A stretch of DNA of 64,000 bases, taken from assembly GCF_025716945.1 (NCBI RefSeq), contig NZ_JAOVZT010000003.1, positions 273,898-337,897 on the forward strand, read 5' to 3'. A program made the position numbers and the translations under genes. A model generated the notes under the pieces. That model had not been told where the DNA came from. It made no database searches and worked only from the letters and a program-made list of their open reading frames with translations. Of this stretch, positions 48,874 to 57,954 are shown one piece after another (position 1 is the stretch's first letter; each line of letters starts with the position of its first letter). This DNA is from Geodermatophilus sp. YIM 151500 (lineage in GTDB: Bacteria > Actinomycetota > Actinomycetes > Mycobacteriales > Geodermatophilaceae).

Positions 48874-50469
48874 TCAGCCCAGCTCCATCTCCTTGATGAG
48901 GACGAACCCGTCCAGACGCGGTGACCAGGTCAGCTCCTCGGCCATGCCGAAGTAGAAGTTCGGCTGACCGATGGGAACCACGGGGATCCGGTCGTAGACG
49001 TACTGGGCGATCTCCTGCAGCGCGGCCTCGCGCTCGTCACCGGCCAGCGAGTTGGCCCGGTCGTACATCCGCTCCAGCTCGGGATCGCAGTACGCCGAGG
49101 TGGCCCCGTCGCAGGAGTAGTAGCCCTCGATGCTGCCGGAGTAGTCCATCAGCTCGTTGCCGTGCTGCTGGAGGCCGATCAGCCCGCGGTCGGGCGTGAT
49201 GGCGTCGTAGCCGGCCGTCCACGCCTCCTCGAACTTGGCCGTTTCGCGCATCTCGCTCGTGACGTTGGTCAGGCCGATCTCGCGGAGGGCATCGGCGATG
49301 AGCTGGATGCTCTCGCTCGCCCGCAGGATGAAGCCCTCACGGGCGGAGACGACCAACGGCAGGTCGACCGGGACACCGTCCGCGACCGCCTCGGCGACCA
49401 GCTCCTTCGCCCGGTCCGGATCGAAGGGGAAGGGCTCCAGGGACTCGTTGAAGCCCAGGGCCGACGGACCGACGATCTGCGCCGCGAGCTCACCGCCGCC
49501 CATGATGTCGTCGATGATCGCGCTCTTGTCGAACGACAGCGCGATGGCCTCGCGGATGCGCGGGTCGGCCAGGGCCGGGTTGGGGGTGTCCAGCCGGAGG
49601 ACCACCGTCTCGACACCGGGCCCGGACTCGCACTTGGGCGCCTCGTTGCACTGCGCCTCGTTCAGCCAGCGGACGAACTGCGCCTCCCCGGTCTGGACGA
49701 GGGATGCACGGACCTCCGTCTCCGGACGGAAGACGTACGTCACCCTCGTGATGTCCTCGTTGTCCCCGAGCGCCTCGTCGGCGCTGTCCCGGCCCCACCA
49801 GTCCTCGTTGGCCTCGAGCACGATGTTCTGGCCACGGTTCCACTCGGCGAACCGGTAGGGCCCGGTGCCGACGGGGTTGGTCTCCCACGTGTCCGGGTTC
49901 TCCTGCAGCGCGGTCATGGACGGGATGGTCACGAAGTAGAGGCGGCTGTCCAGGATCGGGTCGGGCGCCTCGGTGACCACCTCGAGCGTGTATTCGTCCA
50001 CGGCCCTCGCTTCCAGCTCGGGCCCCAGGAAGGTCCTCATCGGGAAGGCGTTCTCCTCGCTGAGGACGTGGTTGAGCCCGAAGGCGGCCGCTTCGGCGTC
50101 GAACGGTGAGCCGTCGTGGAACGTCACCCCCTCACGGAGCTGGAAACGCCAGGTCAGGTCGTCGACCTGCTCCCAGGACGTGGCCAGCTCGCCGACGAGT
50201 TCGTTGCTCTCCGGGTCCCGGTTGAGCAGGGCCTCCTCCACGTTGCGGAGGATCGGGTGACCGTCGTTGGAGTAGGCGTTCCAGCTCGCCAGGGAGCGTG
50301 GCTCCTCGGGGAGCCCGATGGTTATCTCGCCGGTGCTCGTGGCATCGGCGGACTGCGATCCGCCGCCGCAGGCGGTCAGGACGAGCGAGAGGGCGACGAG
50401 CGAGGTGGTGAACGTAGCGCCCCGGCGGGTGATCCGCCGAGGTCGAGGAGTGGAACCCGAGTGCCGCAT
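48874..50469 (-). CDS. ABC transporter substrate-binding lipoprotein (SBP_bac_5 family)
   Basis: Encodes 531 residues. The lipoprotein signal has a basic start, a hydrophobic TTSLVALSLVLTAC and lipid-attachment C34. The mature part is a family 5 (peptide/opine/nickel) binding protein: LPEEPRSLASWNAYSNDGHP, ATSWEQVDDLTWRFQLREGVTFHDGSPFDAEA and ETNPVGTGPYRFAEWNRGQ. It captures the substrate outside the membrane and feeds the DppB/DppC permeases. AGGAAGGG precedes ATG 50469. It is encoded directly after the enoyl-CoA hydratase gene (128-base gap). The ligand may be a carboxylate rather than a peptide, judging from the enzymes around it. Confidence 0.9.
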   Translation of the reverse strand: MRHSGSTPRPRRITRRGATFTTSLVALSLVLTACGGGSQSADATSTGEITIGLPEEPRSLASWNAYSNDGHPILRNVEEALLNRDPESNELVGELATSWEQVDDLTWRFQLREGVTFHDGSPFDAEAAAFGLNHVLSEENAFPMRTFLGPELEARAVDEYTLEVVTEAPDPILDSRLYFVTIPSMTALQENPDTWETNPVGTGPYRFAEWNRGQNIVLEANEDWWGRDSADEALGDNEDITRVTYVFRPETEVRASLVQTGEAQFVRWLNEAQCNEAPKCESGPGVETVVLRLDTPNPALADPRIREAIALSFDKSAIIDDIMGGGELAAQIVGPSALGFNESLEPFPFDPDRAKELVAEAVADGVPVDLPLVVSAREGFILRASESIQLIADALREIGLTNVTSEMRETAKFEEAWTAGYDAITPDRGLIGLQQHGNELMDYSGSIEGYYSCDGATSAYCDPELERMYDRANSLAGDEREAALQEIAQYVYDRIPVVPIGQPNFYFGMAEELTWSPRLDGFVLIKEMELG

Positions 50470-50597
50470 GTGTGACCCTTCCTGGCTAGAGGGGATGTGC
50501 TCGAGGTGCGGTCCGTGCGTCGTGGGGCGAGTCCCCGGGGACGGAGCCGTCCGGCGGGGCGCGCTGGTCGTCCCGTCCCGCCGGGAGCGCGGGCCGT

Positions 50598-51407
50598 TCA
50601 GCGGGCATGCGGGACACCTGCGGTCCCGGACTCACCGGCGACCTGCTTGCCGGTGAACCTGCTGGTGGTCTCGTGGTAGCGGGGGTCGGTGTGACAGGCG
50701 GCCCCGGCGAGCATCTGGAAGGTGGCCACCAAGCCGCGGTCGGGTTCCGGCTGTGGGTCGAGGGCCACCTTCGCCAGGTGCATCGCGGTGGCGTTGCGGC
50801 CGGCCAGCGACGAGGCGAGCACCCGCGCCTCGTGCTCCAGCTCGACGGGGGCCACGAGCCGGCTCACCAGGCCCCGGAGGAGCGCCTCCTCGGCGGGGAC
50901 GTCGCGGCCGGTGAGCACCCAGTCCTTCGCCACTCCGCGCCCCACGATGGATGGCAACCGTTGCAGGCCTCCGGAGCCGGGCACGCTGCCCAGGGGCACC
51001 TCCCGCATCGAGAACACCGCGTCGCTGGCCGCGATGCGTATGTCGCACGCGACGGCCAGTTCCACGCCCCCGCCGACGCAGTAGCCCTGGATTGCGGCGA
51101 CCACCGGCTTGGGACTGCCGGCGATCCGGTTCTTGGTGATCCAGTCCAGCTGGACGTACCGCCGGGCGGTGGGACCGTCGATGTTCCCGATCTCCCGGAG
51201 GTCGGATCCGGAGCAGAAGGCGCGCCCGGCGCCGCGGACGAGCACGGCACCCACGTCGTCGCGGAGATCGAGCTCGTCGAACGCGCGCTGCATCTCGCGG
51301 TGGGTCTCCGAGTGCAGGGCGTTGAGGACGTGCGCCCCGTCCATGGTGAGCGTGGCGACCCGGTCGGCCACCTCGACCGAGATCCGGGTCCTCCGCTCGA
51401 CGGCCAT
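50598..51407 (-). CDS. Enoyl-CoA hydratase/isomerase family protein
   Basis: Encodes a 269-residue crotonase-fold enzyme. The oxyanion hole and CoA region are GRAFCSGSDLREI and GYCVGGGVELAVACD. Both glutamates used for water addition are present, E116 (GGGVE) and E136 (REVPLG), so hydration of an enoyl-CoA is plausible. The ATG shares one base with the stop of the upstream ATPase gene (TGATG). It would act after the CoA-transferases activate the acid. Confidence 0.9.
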   Translation of the reverse strand: MAVERRTRISVEVADRVATLTMDGAHVLNALHSETHREMQRAFDELDLRDDVGAVLVRGAGRAFCSGSDLREIGNIDGPTARRYVQLDWITKNRIAGSPKPVVAAIQGYCVGGGVELAVACDIRIAASDAVFSMREVPLGSVPGSGGLQRLPSIVGRGVAKDWVLTGRDVPAEEALLRGLVSRLVAPVELEHEARVLASSLAGRNATAMHLAKVALDPQPEPDRGLVATFQMLAGAACHTDPRYHETTSRFTGKQVAGESGTAGVPHAR

Positions 51408-52348
51408 CAGCCGGCACCCCCCGACGCCGACACCGGCAGGGAGGGCCTCGGGTCCGCGGCGGTGGGTCCGCCTCCGTCGGTCGGGGCGTCCCCGCCGCCG
51501 GCCTCGCCGGCCGATCCGGCCGGCTCGAGGCGTGCCCTCCGGGCTGCCGCCTTGCGCCGCTCGACCTCCGGGTCCGGGACGGGCATGGCCGCGAGCAGGC
51601 TCCGGGTGTAGTCGCTCGTCGGTGCGGAGTAGATCTGCTCGCGCGTGCCGATCTCATGGATCGCGCCGTTGCTCATCACGGCCACGCGGTCGCAGAGGTG
51701 CCGCACGGTCGCGAGATCGTGCGCGATGAAGATGATCGTGAGTCCCAGGTCGCGCTGGAGCCGCTTGAAGAGGTTGAGGATCTGCGCCTGGATGGAGACG
51801 TCGAGCGACGCCACCGGCTCGTCGCAGACGAGCAGCCGTGGATCCACCGCGAGGGCGCGGGCGATGCCGATGCGCTGGCGCTCCCCGCCCGAGAAGTCCG
51901 ACGGTCGGCGCCGCAGGTGGTCCTGGCGCAGGCCGACGAGCTCGAGCAACTCGGCGACCCGGGCCCGCCGCGCCTCGGCACCGCGGACGGTGCCGTGCAC
52001 CACCATGCCCTCGGCGATGACGTCCTCGATGCGCATGCGGGGGTCCAGCGACGAGTAGGGATCCTGGAACACCATCTGCATGCCGCGCCGAAGCCGCTTG
52101 AGACGCGACCGGGACGCGTCCATCAGGTCGTTGCCCTCGAAGGTGATCCGGCCGCTCGTCGGCTCGATGAGGCGCATGACGCAGCGCGCAGTTGTCGACT
52201 TCCCCGATCCCGACTCCCCGACGAGGCCCAGCACCTCACCCTCGGCAACCGCGAAGGAGACGTCGTCGACGGCGCGGACCACCTCGCCACGGCGTCCGCC
52301 GGGAAATTCTTTGACCAGGTGCTCGACCTCGAGGATCGGCCCGTTCAC
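51407..52348 (-). CDS. ABC transporter ATP-binding protein, DppF/OppF type
   Basis: Encodes 313 residues. Walker A is GESGSGKS (44-51), the Q-loop is MVFQDPYSSLDPRM, the signature is FSGGERQR and Walker B is LLVCDEPVASLD. The first part carries HLVKEFPGGRRGEVVRAVDDV, typical of DppF. The C-terminal oligopeptide-transporter extension is short and runs into a Gly/Pro-rich tail. GTG 52348 overlaps the upstream ATPase stop (GTGA). It powers the importer together with its neighbour. Confidence 0.92.
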   Translation of the reverse strand: MNGPILEVEHLVKEFPGGRRGEVVRAVDDVSFAVAEGEVLGLVGESGSGKSTTARCVMRLIEPTSGRITFEGNDLMDASRSRLKRLRRGMQMVFQDPYSSLDPRMRIEDVIAEGMVVHGTVRGAEARRARVAELLELVGLRQDHLRRRPSDFSGGERQRIGIARALAVDPRLLVCDEPVASLDVSIQAQILNLFKRLQRDLGLTIIFIAHDLATVRHLCDRVAVMSNGAIHEIGTREQIYSAPTSDYTRSLLAAMPVPDPEVERRKAAARRARLEPAGSAGEAGGGDAPTDGGGPTAADPRPSLPVSASGGAG

Positions 52349-53382
52349 TGCAACACCCCGGGGCTCTGGGCGAGCACCTCGGCGCGGTGGCAGGCGGACG
52401 GGTGGCTGCCGTTAGGCGGCGTGACGAACGCGGGGACCTGTTCCCTGCACCGGTCCAAGGCGTACCGGCAGCGCGGGTGGAACGGGCAGCCGGACGGCAG
52501 GGCGCTGGGTGACGGTGGCGAACCGCCGATCGTCATGAGCTTTTCGGGGACCTCGCCGTCCACGCGCGGCAGCGAGTGGAGGAGCCCGAGGGTGTACGGG
52601 TGGATCGACGCACGGAAGAGCTCGTCGGTCGAGCACTCCTCCATCGCCTTACCGGCGTACATCACGACCACCCGCTCGGCGAAGCCCGCGACGATGCCCA
52701 GGTCGTGCGTGATGAGCACGACGGCGAGGTCACGCTCGTCGGCGAGGTCCCAGAGGAGGTCCAGCACCTGGGCCTGGACACGCACGTCGAGGGCCGTCGT
52801 CGGCTCGTCCGCGAGGACCAGTCTCGGCTCCCCGATCAGCGCCATCGCGATCATGACGCGCTGGCGCATGCCACCGGAGAACTGGTGCGGGTAGTCGTCG
52901 ATCCGCCGCCCGGCATCCTTGATCCCGACCCGTTGCAGCATGTCGAGGGTGCGCCGGCGCGCCTCGGCCTTCCTCACGCCGCGCAGGCGGAGGACCTCGC
53001 TGATCTGGTCGCCGACGGACCGGACAGGATTCAGCGCCGACAGCGGGTCCTGGAAGATGTAGCCGATTTCCTTGCCGCGGATCTGCCGCATCCGGGCCTC
53101 GGGCACCGTGAGCAGGTTCTCCCCGGCGAAGCGGATCTCCCCCGCGATGCGCCCTGCGCGGACGAGGCGGAGGATCGACAGCGCGGTGACCGATTTGCCG
53201 GATCCCGATTCGCCCACGATCCCGACGCGCTCGCCGGCGCGGACGGTCAGGTTCACACCGTTGAGCGCTCGGACCAGCCCGTGCCGGGCGTGGAACTGCA
53301 GGGTGAGGTCCTGGACGTCGAGCAAGGGCTCTTCGGACTCCTGTCCGCGCACCGGCGCAGGGGAACGCATGACGGTGGACAT
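52345..53382 (-). CDS. ABC transporter ATP-binding protein, DppD/OppD type
   Basis: Encodes 345 residues. Walker A is GESGSGKSV, the Q-loop is YIFQDPLSALNPVRSVG, the signature is FSGGMRQR and Walker B is LVLADEPTTALD. The C-terminal cysteine-rich oligo_HPY region (CPFHPRCRYALDRCREQVPAF) marks the OppD/DppD class. ATG 53382 follows GGAAAGGG, and a second ATG four codons on is possible. It lies 26 bases after the CoA-transferase gene and overlaps its partner ATPase gene by four bases. Confidence 0.92.
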   Translation of the reverse strand: MSTVMRSPAPVRGQESEEPLLDVQDLTLQFHARHGLVRALNGVNLTVRAGERVGIVGESGSGKSVTALSILRLVRAGRIAGEIRFAGENLLTVPEARMRQIRGKEIGYIFQDPLSALNPVRSVGDQISEVLRLRGVRKAEARRRTLDMLQRVGIKDAGRRIDDYPHQFSGGMRQRVMIAMALIGEPRLVLADEPTTALDVRVQAQVLDLLWDLADERDLAVVLITHDLGIVAGFAERVVVMYAGKAMEECSTDELFRASIHPYTLGLLHSLPRVDGEVPEKLMTIGGSPPSPSALPSGCPFHPRCRYALDRCREQVPAFVTPPNGSHPSACHRAEVLAQSPGVLQ

Positions 53383-53408
53383 GGCGGCCCTTTCCGATCG
53401 GAGCCCTG

Positions 53409-54617
53409 TCACGAGACCGCTCCGTCCGCACGGAGCACGGCGATCGCATCGGCGTCGTATCCGGCCGATGCGAGGACCTCGTCGGTGTGCTCGCCGTGGC
53501 GCGGCGGCGCCGTGCGCACCGTGGCGGGGGTGCGGCTGAAGGTGAACGGCGGAGCGACCAGCTTCAGCGGGCCGATCGGCGAGTCGATCTCGACGACGAG
53601 GCCCGCGTGCTCGACCTGGGCGTCGGAGAACGTCTCGGCGAAGGAGTTGACCCGGGCGGCGTACATGTCCGCGCCCTCCATGAGTTCCAGCCACTCGTCG
53701 GTCGTGCGGGTCCGCAGCGAGTCCTCGACGATCTGCTCGAACTCCAGACGGTTGGCGTCCCGCTTCCAGTAGGAGTCGAACCGCGGATCCAACGTCAGGT
53801 CGTCGATGCCGAGGACCCGGCACAGTGTGCTGACCTGCCGTCCGGAGGACAGCGCGAGGTAGCCGTCCTTGGTCGCGTAGAAGCCGTACGGCGGCGGGAT
53901 GTACGGGTGTGCGTGCATCACCGAGCCCCGGACCGGCTCGCCCACCGACGTGTTGAGGAAGTGCACGGCCTGCTCGGACTGGGCGGCGATGGCCGACGCC
54001 AGGAGCGACACCCGCACGTGCTGCCCCTCCCCGGTCCGCTCCCGGTGCAGCAGCGCGGCGACGACCGCGAAGGCGCCGTTCATCCCGCCCATGACGTCGG
54101 TGATGGACATGCCCACGGGGGTGGGCCGCCCCTCGGCGGAGACGTTGATCGCCCCGATCCCGCCGAGGGCCTGGGCCAGGACGTCCTGACCGGGCTTGTG
54201 CGCGTAGGGGCCGTCGGGGCCGTAGCCGGTGGCCGAGGCGTACACGATGGACGGGTTGAGCTCGCGGCAGCGGTCGTAGCCCAGGCCCAGCCGGTCCATG
54301 ACCCCCGGACGGAAGTTCTCGTAGACGACGTCGCTGCGCTCGACGAGCCGGCTGGCGACCTCGAGCCCGCGCGGGGACTTCAGGTCCAGCGCGAGCGACT
54401 TCTTGTTCCGGTTGGCCGACAGGAACATCGAGGTGTAGAGCGTGCGCTCCCCGTCCGGCGGGTAGCGGTCATCGGGGCGCCCGTCCGGCGTCAACGCGCC
54501 GACCCGCTCCACCTTGACGACCTCAGCGCCGAGGTCGGCGAGCATCTGCGTCCCGTACGGCCCCTGGATCCGTTCGGTGAAGTCGAGGACGCGAATCCCC
54601 TCCAGCACTCCGGTCAT
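53409..54617 (-). CDS. CaiB/BaiF CoA-transferase (copy 1)
   Basis: Encodes a 402-residue class III CoA-transferase. The catalytic Asp is D145 in KPGQDVLAQAL. Other family blocks are GIRVLDFTERIQGPYGTQMLADLGAE, VVYENFRPGVMDRLGLGY and GEGQHVRVSLL. It is a close paralogue of the gene at 45502-46734. The pair may activate two stereoisomers or two different acids, or act as donor-specific forms. It lies between the aldehyde dehydrogenase and the ATPases. Confidence 0.9.
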   Translation of the reverse strand: MTGVLEGIRVLDFTERIQGPYGTQMLADLGAEVVKVERVGALTPDGRPDDRYPPDGERTLYTSMFLSANRNKKSLALDLKSPRGLEVASRLVERSDVVYENFRPGVMDRLGLGYDRCRELNPSIVYASATGYGPDGPYAHKPGQDVLAQALGGIGAINVSAEGRPTPVGMSITDVMGGMNGAFAVVAALLHRERTGEGQHVRVSLLASAIAAQSEQAVHFLNTSVGEPVRGSVMHAHPYIPPPYGFYATKDGYLALSSGRQVSTLCRVLGIDDLTLDPRFDSYWKRDANRLEFEQIVEDSLRTRTTDEWLELMEGADMYAARVNSFAETFSDAQVEHAGLVVEIDSPIGPLKLVAPPFTFSRTPATVRTAPPRHGEHTDEVLASAGYDADAIAVLRADGAVS

Positions 54618-54654
54618 CGCGACACCTCCTCAGGTCTGTCGGTTCGGAACGGGC

Positions 54655-56094
54655 TCAGGACCTGGCGCTGCCGTCGAGCGGAGGGGCCTGGAGGGAGACG
54701 AACCTGATCTCGGTCATCTCGCGGACGGCGAAGTGCGGTCCCTCCCGCGTGTTGCCGGACTCCCCCACGCCGCCGTACGGCTGCTGGTCCGCGCGGTACG
54801 TCGGCACGTCGTTCACCAGGACCCCGCCGAAGTCGAGTTCTCTCGCGGCGCGCAGCGCCTTGCCGAGGTCGGTCGTGAAGACGCCGGCCTGGAGGCCGTA
54901 GGGGGTCTCGTTCGCGATGCGCAACGCCTCGTCGAAGTCGTCGTAGGCGATGAGCACCAGGACCGGGCCGAAGAGCTCCCGGGTGCGGACCTTGGAGCCG
55001 TCCGGAGCTCGGTCCAGCACGGTGGGCCGCAGGCATCCGTCCTCGAGCACGCCCCCGCTGACCACCTCGCCGCCCTCGGCGGCGGCCTCGCGGATCCAGG
55101 TGTGCACGCGTGCCGTCTCGTCCCGGGTGATCAGCGGGCCGACGTCGCTGCCCTCAGCCGTCGGGTCTCCCACGACCAGGCCCGCGGCGGCCTCTGCCAG
55201 CAGGTCGCGCAGCTCGGCGTGCACCGACCGGTGCACGAGCACGCGCTGCACGGAGATGCAGCTCTGACCGGCCGTGCCGAAAGCCGCCCTGGCGATCCGC
55301 TGGGCGCACTCGGGCAGTGCGACGCCGGGTTCGACGATGACCGGGGCGTTGGAGCCGAGTTCCAGGAGGACCTTCTTGCGCGGCGCCTTGGCGGCGATGC
55401 CCCAGCCGACCACGGAGCTGCCGGTGAAGGTCAGCAGACGCGGGACGGGGTGCTCGACGAGGGCCTCACCGGCGCGCTTCTCCTCGTCCGTGACCACCGT
55501 GATCCAGTCCTCGGGCAGCCCGCACTCGACGAGGAGCTCGACGAGGCGGATCGCCGTGAGCGGCGTCTGCGGAGCAGGCTTGAGGACGACGGGACAGCCG
55601 GCGGCCACGGCCGGGGCGATCTTGTGGGCCACGGTGTTGATCGGGAAGTTGAACGGCGTGATGGCCCCGACCACGCCGATGGGCAGACGGATCGCTAACC
55701 CCAGCTTGCCCACGCCCGCGGCGGTCGCCTCCATCGGCACGACCTCACCGGTCAGCGTGCGCGCCTCGGCGGCTGAGAAGCGCAGGGTCTCGGCTGCGCG
55801 GCCGACCTCGGCACGGGCGTCCCGGATGACCTTCCCGGACTCCGCGGTGATGAGCTGCGCCAACTCCTCCTGGCGCTCACCGAGCCGTCGGGCGGCGGCG
55901 TCCAGGACCCGCGCGCGGGCGTGCGGCGGGAAGTCGTCGCGCGCCAGTGCCGCCGCAGCTCGCGTGCAGGCGCGGTCCACCTCCTCGGGCCCGCACAACG
56001 GCACGTGCGCGAGCACCTCGCCCGTGTACGGGTTCGCCACCGGCACGACCTCCGCGGCCTGCTCGACAACGCGGAACGCCTCGGTCGTCGACAT
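54655..56094 (-). CDS. Aldehyde dehydrogenase family protein
   Basis: Encodes 479 residues, NAD(P)-dependent. The catalytic Cys is C279 (GTAGQSCISVQRV) and the general base is E245 (LLELGSNAP). The cofactor-binding FTGSSVVGWGIA and PFNFPINTVAHKIAPA stretches are intact. ATG 56094 follows GACGAGGAG. The C-terminus (QPYGGVGESGNTREGPHFAVREMTE) resembles lactaldehyde and succinate-semialdehyde dehydrogenase relatives. It could oxidise the aldehyde released by one of the two lyases in this locus. Confidence 0.92.
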   Translation of the reverse strand: MSTTEAFRVVEQAAEVVPVANPYTGEVLAHVPLCGPEEVDRACTRAAAALARDDFPPHARARVLDAAARRLGERQEELAQLITAESGKVIRDARAEVGRAAETLRFSAAEARTLTGEVVPMEATAAGVGKLGLAIRLPIGVVGAITPFNFPINTVAHKIAPAVAAGCPVVLKPAPQTPLTAIRLVELLVECGLPEDWITVVTDEEKRAGEALVEHPVPRLLTFTGSSVVGWGIAAKAPRKKVLLELGSNAPVIVEPGVALPECAQRIARAAFGTAGQSCISVQRVLVHRSVHAELRDLLAEAAAGLVVGDPTAEGSDVGPLITRDETARVHTWIREAAAEGGEVVSGGVLEDGCLRPTVLDRAPDGSKVRTRELFGPVLVLIAYDDFDEALRIANETPYGLQAGVFTTDLGKALRAARELDFGGVLVNDVPTYRADQQPYGGVGESGNTREGPHFAVREMTEIRFVSLQAPPLDGSARS

Positions 56095-56152
56095 CTCGTG
56101 CTCCTCGTCTGGTCGACGGCCCGGAACCCCGGGCCGCATCGGAGTGGGGGTG

Positions 56153-57064
56153 CTATGCCTGCTGCGCGACGAGCGGCGCCCGAGCCGGGGGTTCGACGAC
56201 GGCGCCCGACTCACGTGGGCTCTCGGTGGAGCGGGCTCGCATCCACGTGGCGATGATGTTGATGCTCAAGGTGGTCAGCAGGATCGCCAGGCCCGGGAAG
56301 GTGACCAGCCACCAGGCCGTCGTCAGGTACTCCCGCCCCTGGGCGAGCATGAGCCCCCAGGACGACTGCGGCGGCTGGATGCCCAGGCCGAGGAAGCTGA
56401 GCGATGCCTCGGTCAGGAGCATCACCGCCATCTCCAGCGTGGCCAGGACCATGATCGGCGCCATGATGTTGGGGATCATGTGGCGGACGATGATGCGCAG
56501 GTGCGAGGCCCCCAGTGAGCGCGCCGCCTCGACGAACAACTCCTCGCGCATCGACAGCATCAGGCCGCGCGTGACCCGTGCGTAGACCATCCACCGCGTG
56601 ATCGCGAGGACGAACACGACGTTCGTCAGGCTGGGACCGAGGACGTAGAGGACGAGCAGCGCGATGAGCAGCGACGGCACGCTCATCTGGAGGTCGACCA
56701 ACCGCATCACCACGTCGTCGGTGCGGCCGCGGAAGTAGCCGGCGGCGAGCCCGAGGACGACTCCGAAGGTGCCCGAGACCAGGACGCTCAGGAGCCCGAC
56801 GACCAGCGAGACGCGGGCGCCCTCGACCAGCACGGACAGCAGGTCGCGGCCCAGCGGGTCGGTGCCGAGGACGTGCGGCAGCCAGCCGGTGCCGTCGGAC
56901 AGCGGCGGGAGGTTCCGCAGGCTCACGTCGGTGCTGTAGGGGTCGTACGGCGTCACGGCGTCCCGGAAGACCGCGGCGAAGGCCAGCACGACCAGGAAAG
57001 CCATGGAGCACGACACCAACTTGTGGTGCCAGACGAATCGGGCACCCCTGGTGATCCACCGCAC
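56153..57064 (-). CDS. ABC transporter permease, DppC/OppC type
   Basis: Encodes 303 residues with six membrane segments. It has the DppC-type N-terminal loop LPPLSDGTGWLPHVLGTDPLGRDLLSVLVEGARVSL and the ATPase-docking EAA loop EAARSLGASHLRIIVRHMIPNIMAPI. GTG 57064 follows GAGAGGAG. Its partner DppB-type gene lies nine kilobases downstream in the same orientation, an unusual separation for this transporter class. Confidence 0.9.
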   Translation of the reverse strand: MRWITRGARFVWHHKLVSCSMAFLVVLAFAAVFRDAVTPYDPYSTDVSLRNLPPLSDGTGWLPHVLGTDPLGRDLLSVLVEGARVSLVVGLLSVLVSGTFGVVLGLAAGYFRGRTDDVVMRLVDLQMSVPSLLIALLVLYVLGPSLTNVVFVLAITRWMVYARVTRGLMLSMREELFVEAARSLGASHLRIIVRHMIPNIMAPIMVLATLEMAVMLLTEASLSFLGLGIQPPQSSWGLMLAQGREYLTTAWWLVTFPGLAILLTTLSINIIATWMRARSTESPRESGAVVEPPARAPLVAQQA

Positions 57065-57092
57065 GGGGGTCTCCTCTCGACCGATCCGCTGC

Positions 57093-57878
57093 TCAGACGA
57101 TTCCCGCGCCGCCGTCGACCGACAGCGTCGCGCCGGTGACGAAGGACGCCGCCGGAGACAGCAGGAAGGTGATCGCCTCGGCCTGCTCCTCGGGCTGGGC
57201 GAGACGACGGAGAGGGATACCGGGCCGGAAGGCGGCGAGCGAGCCCTCCAGCTTGTCGCGCAGGACCTGCGGCCCCTCGTCACGGACCGCCTTGGCGATC
57301 ATCGGCGTCTCGGTCACGCCGGGACACACGGCGTTGACGCGGATCCCGTGCTCCGCGAGCTCGAGCGCCAGCACGCGCGTCAGGTGCAGCACCGCCGCCT
57401 TGCTCGCGCAGTACACGGACTGACCCATGCGGGCGGAGAGGGCCGTGACCGAGGAGACCGTCACGATCGAACCGGCCGTACCTGCGGCCATCATCGCCCG
57501 GGCTGCGGTGCGCGCCGCCACGAAGGTGCCCTTGACGTTGACGTCGAACGTGCGGTCCCAGACCCCGAGGTCGACGTCCAGGGCGGCGGCGGCGGTCTGG
57601 CGGACGCCGGCGGCCGTGACCAGGCCGTCGATCCTGCCGAACTGTCCGACGACGGACTCGATGGCCTCGCTCGTGGACAGCTCGTCGGTGGTGTCGCAGG
57701 GGATGCCGACCGCCTCGCCGGAGTCCGGGGCGAGCTGCGTGGCGGCTTCCTTGACCGCCGCTTCGGACAGGTCGAGGACGGCGACGCGCGCGCCGTCCTG
57801 CAGGAGGCGCCGGGCGGTCGCCAGCCCGATGCCGCCGGCTCCGCCGGTGATGGCCACGACCTGCTGCGACATCGTCAT
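57093..57878 (-). CDS. Short-chain dehydrogenase/reductase
   Basis: Encodes 261 residues with the Rossmann fold. The nucleotide motif is ITGGAGGIGLATA. The D in AVLDLSEAA suggests NAD(H) preference. Catalytic Ser and Tyr-Lys are in IVTVSSVTALSARMGQSVYCASK, and DVNVKGTF and GVTETPMIAKA are also present. ATG 57878 with AGAGGAG is used; an ATG two codons later is possible. It oxidises or reduces a hydroxy group, and in this locus may act on the hydrated acid or its CoA ester. Confidence 0.9.
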   Translation of the reverse strand: MTMSQQVVAITGGAGGIGLATARRLLQDGARVAVLDLSEAAVKEAATQLAPDSGEAVGIPCDTTDELSTSEAIESVVGQFGRIDGLVTAAGVRQTAAAALDVDLGVWDRTFDVNVKGTFVAARTAARAMMAAGTAGSIVTVSSVTALSARMGQSVYCASKAAVLHLTRVLALELAEHGIRVNAVCPGVTETPMIAKAVRDEGPQVLRDKLEGSLAAFRPGIPLRRLAQPEEQAEAITFLLSPAASFVTGATLSVDGGAGIV

Positions 57879-57954
57879 CGGGTTGCTCCTCTGCGCTGGT
57901 CGTCCGAGGGGAGTCGGGCCGCCGCGCTCGAGCGGCGCGGTCCGCTGGGGCGGG

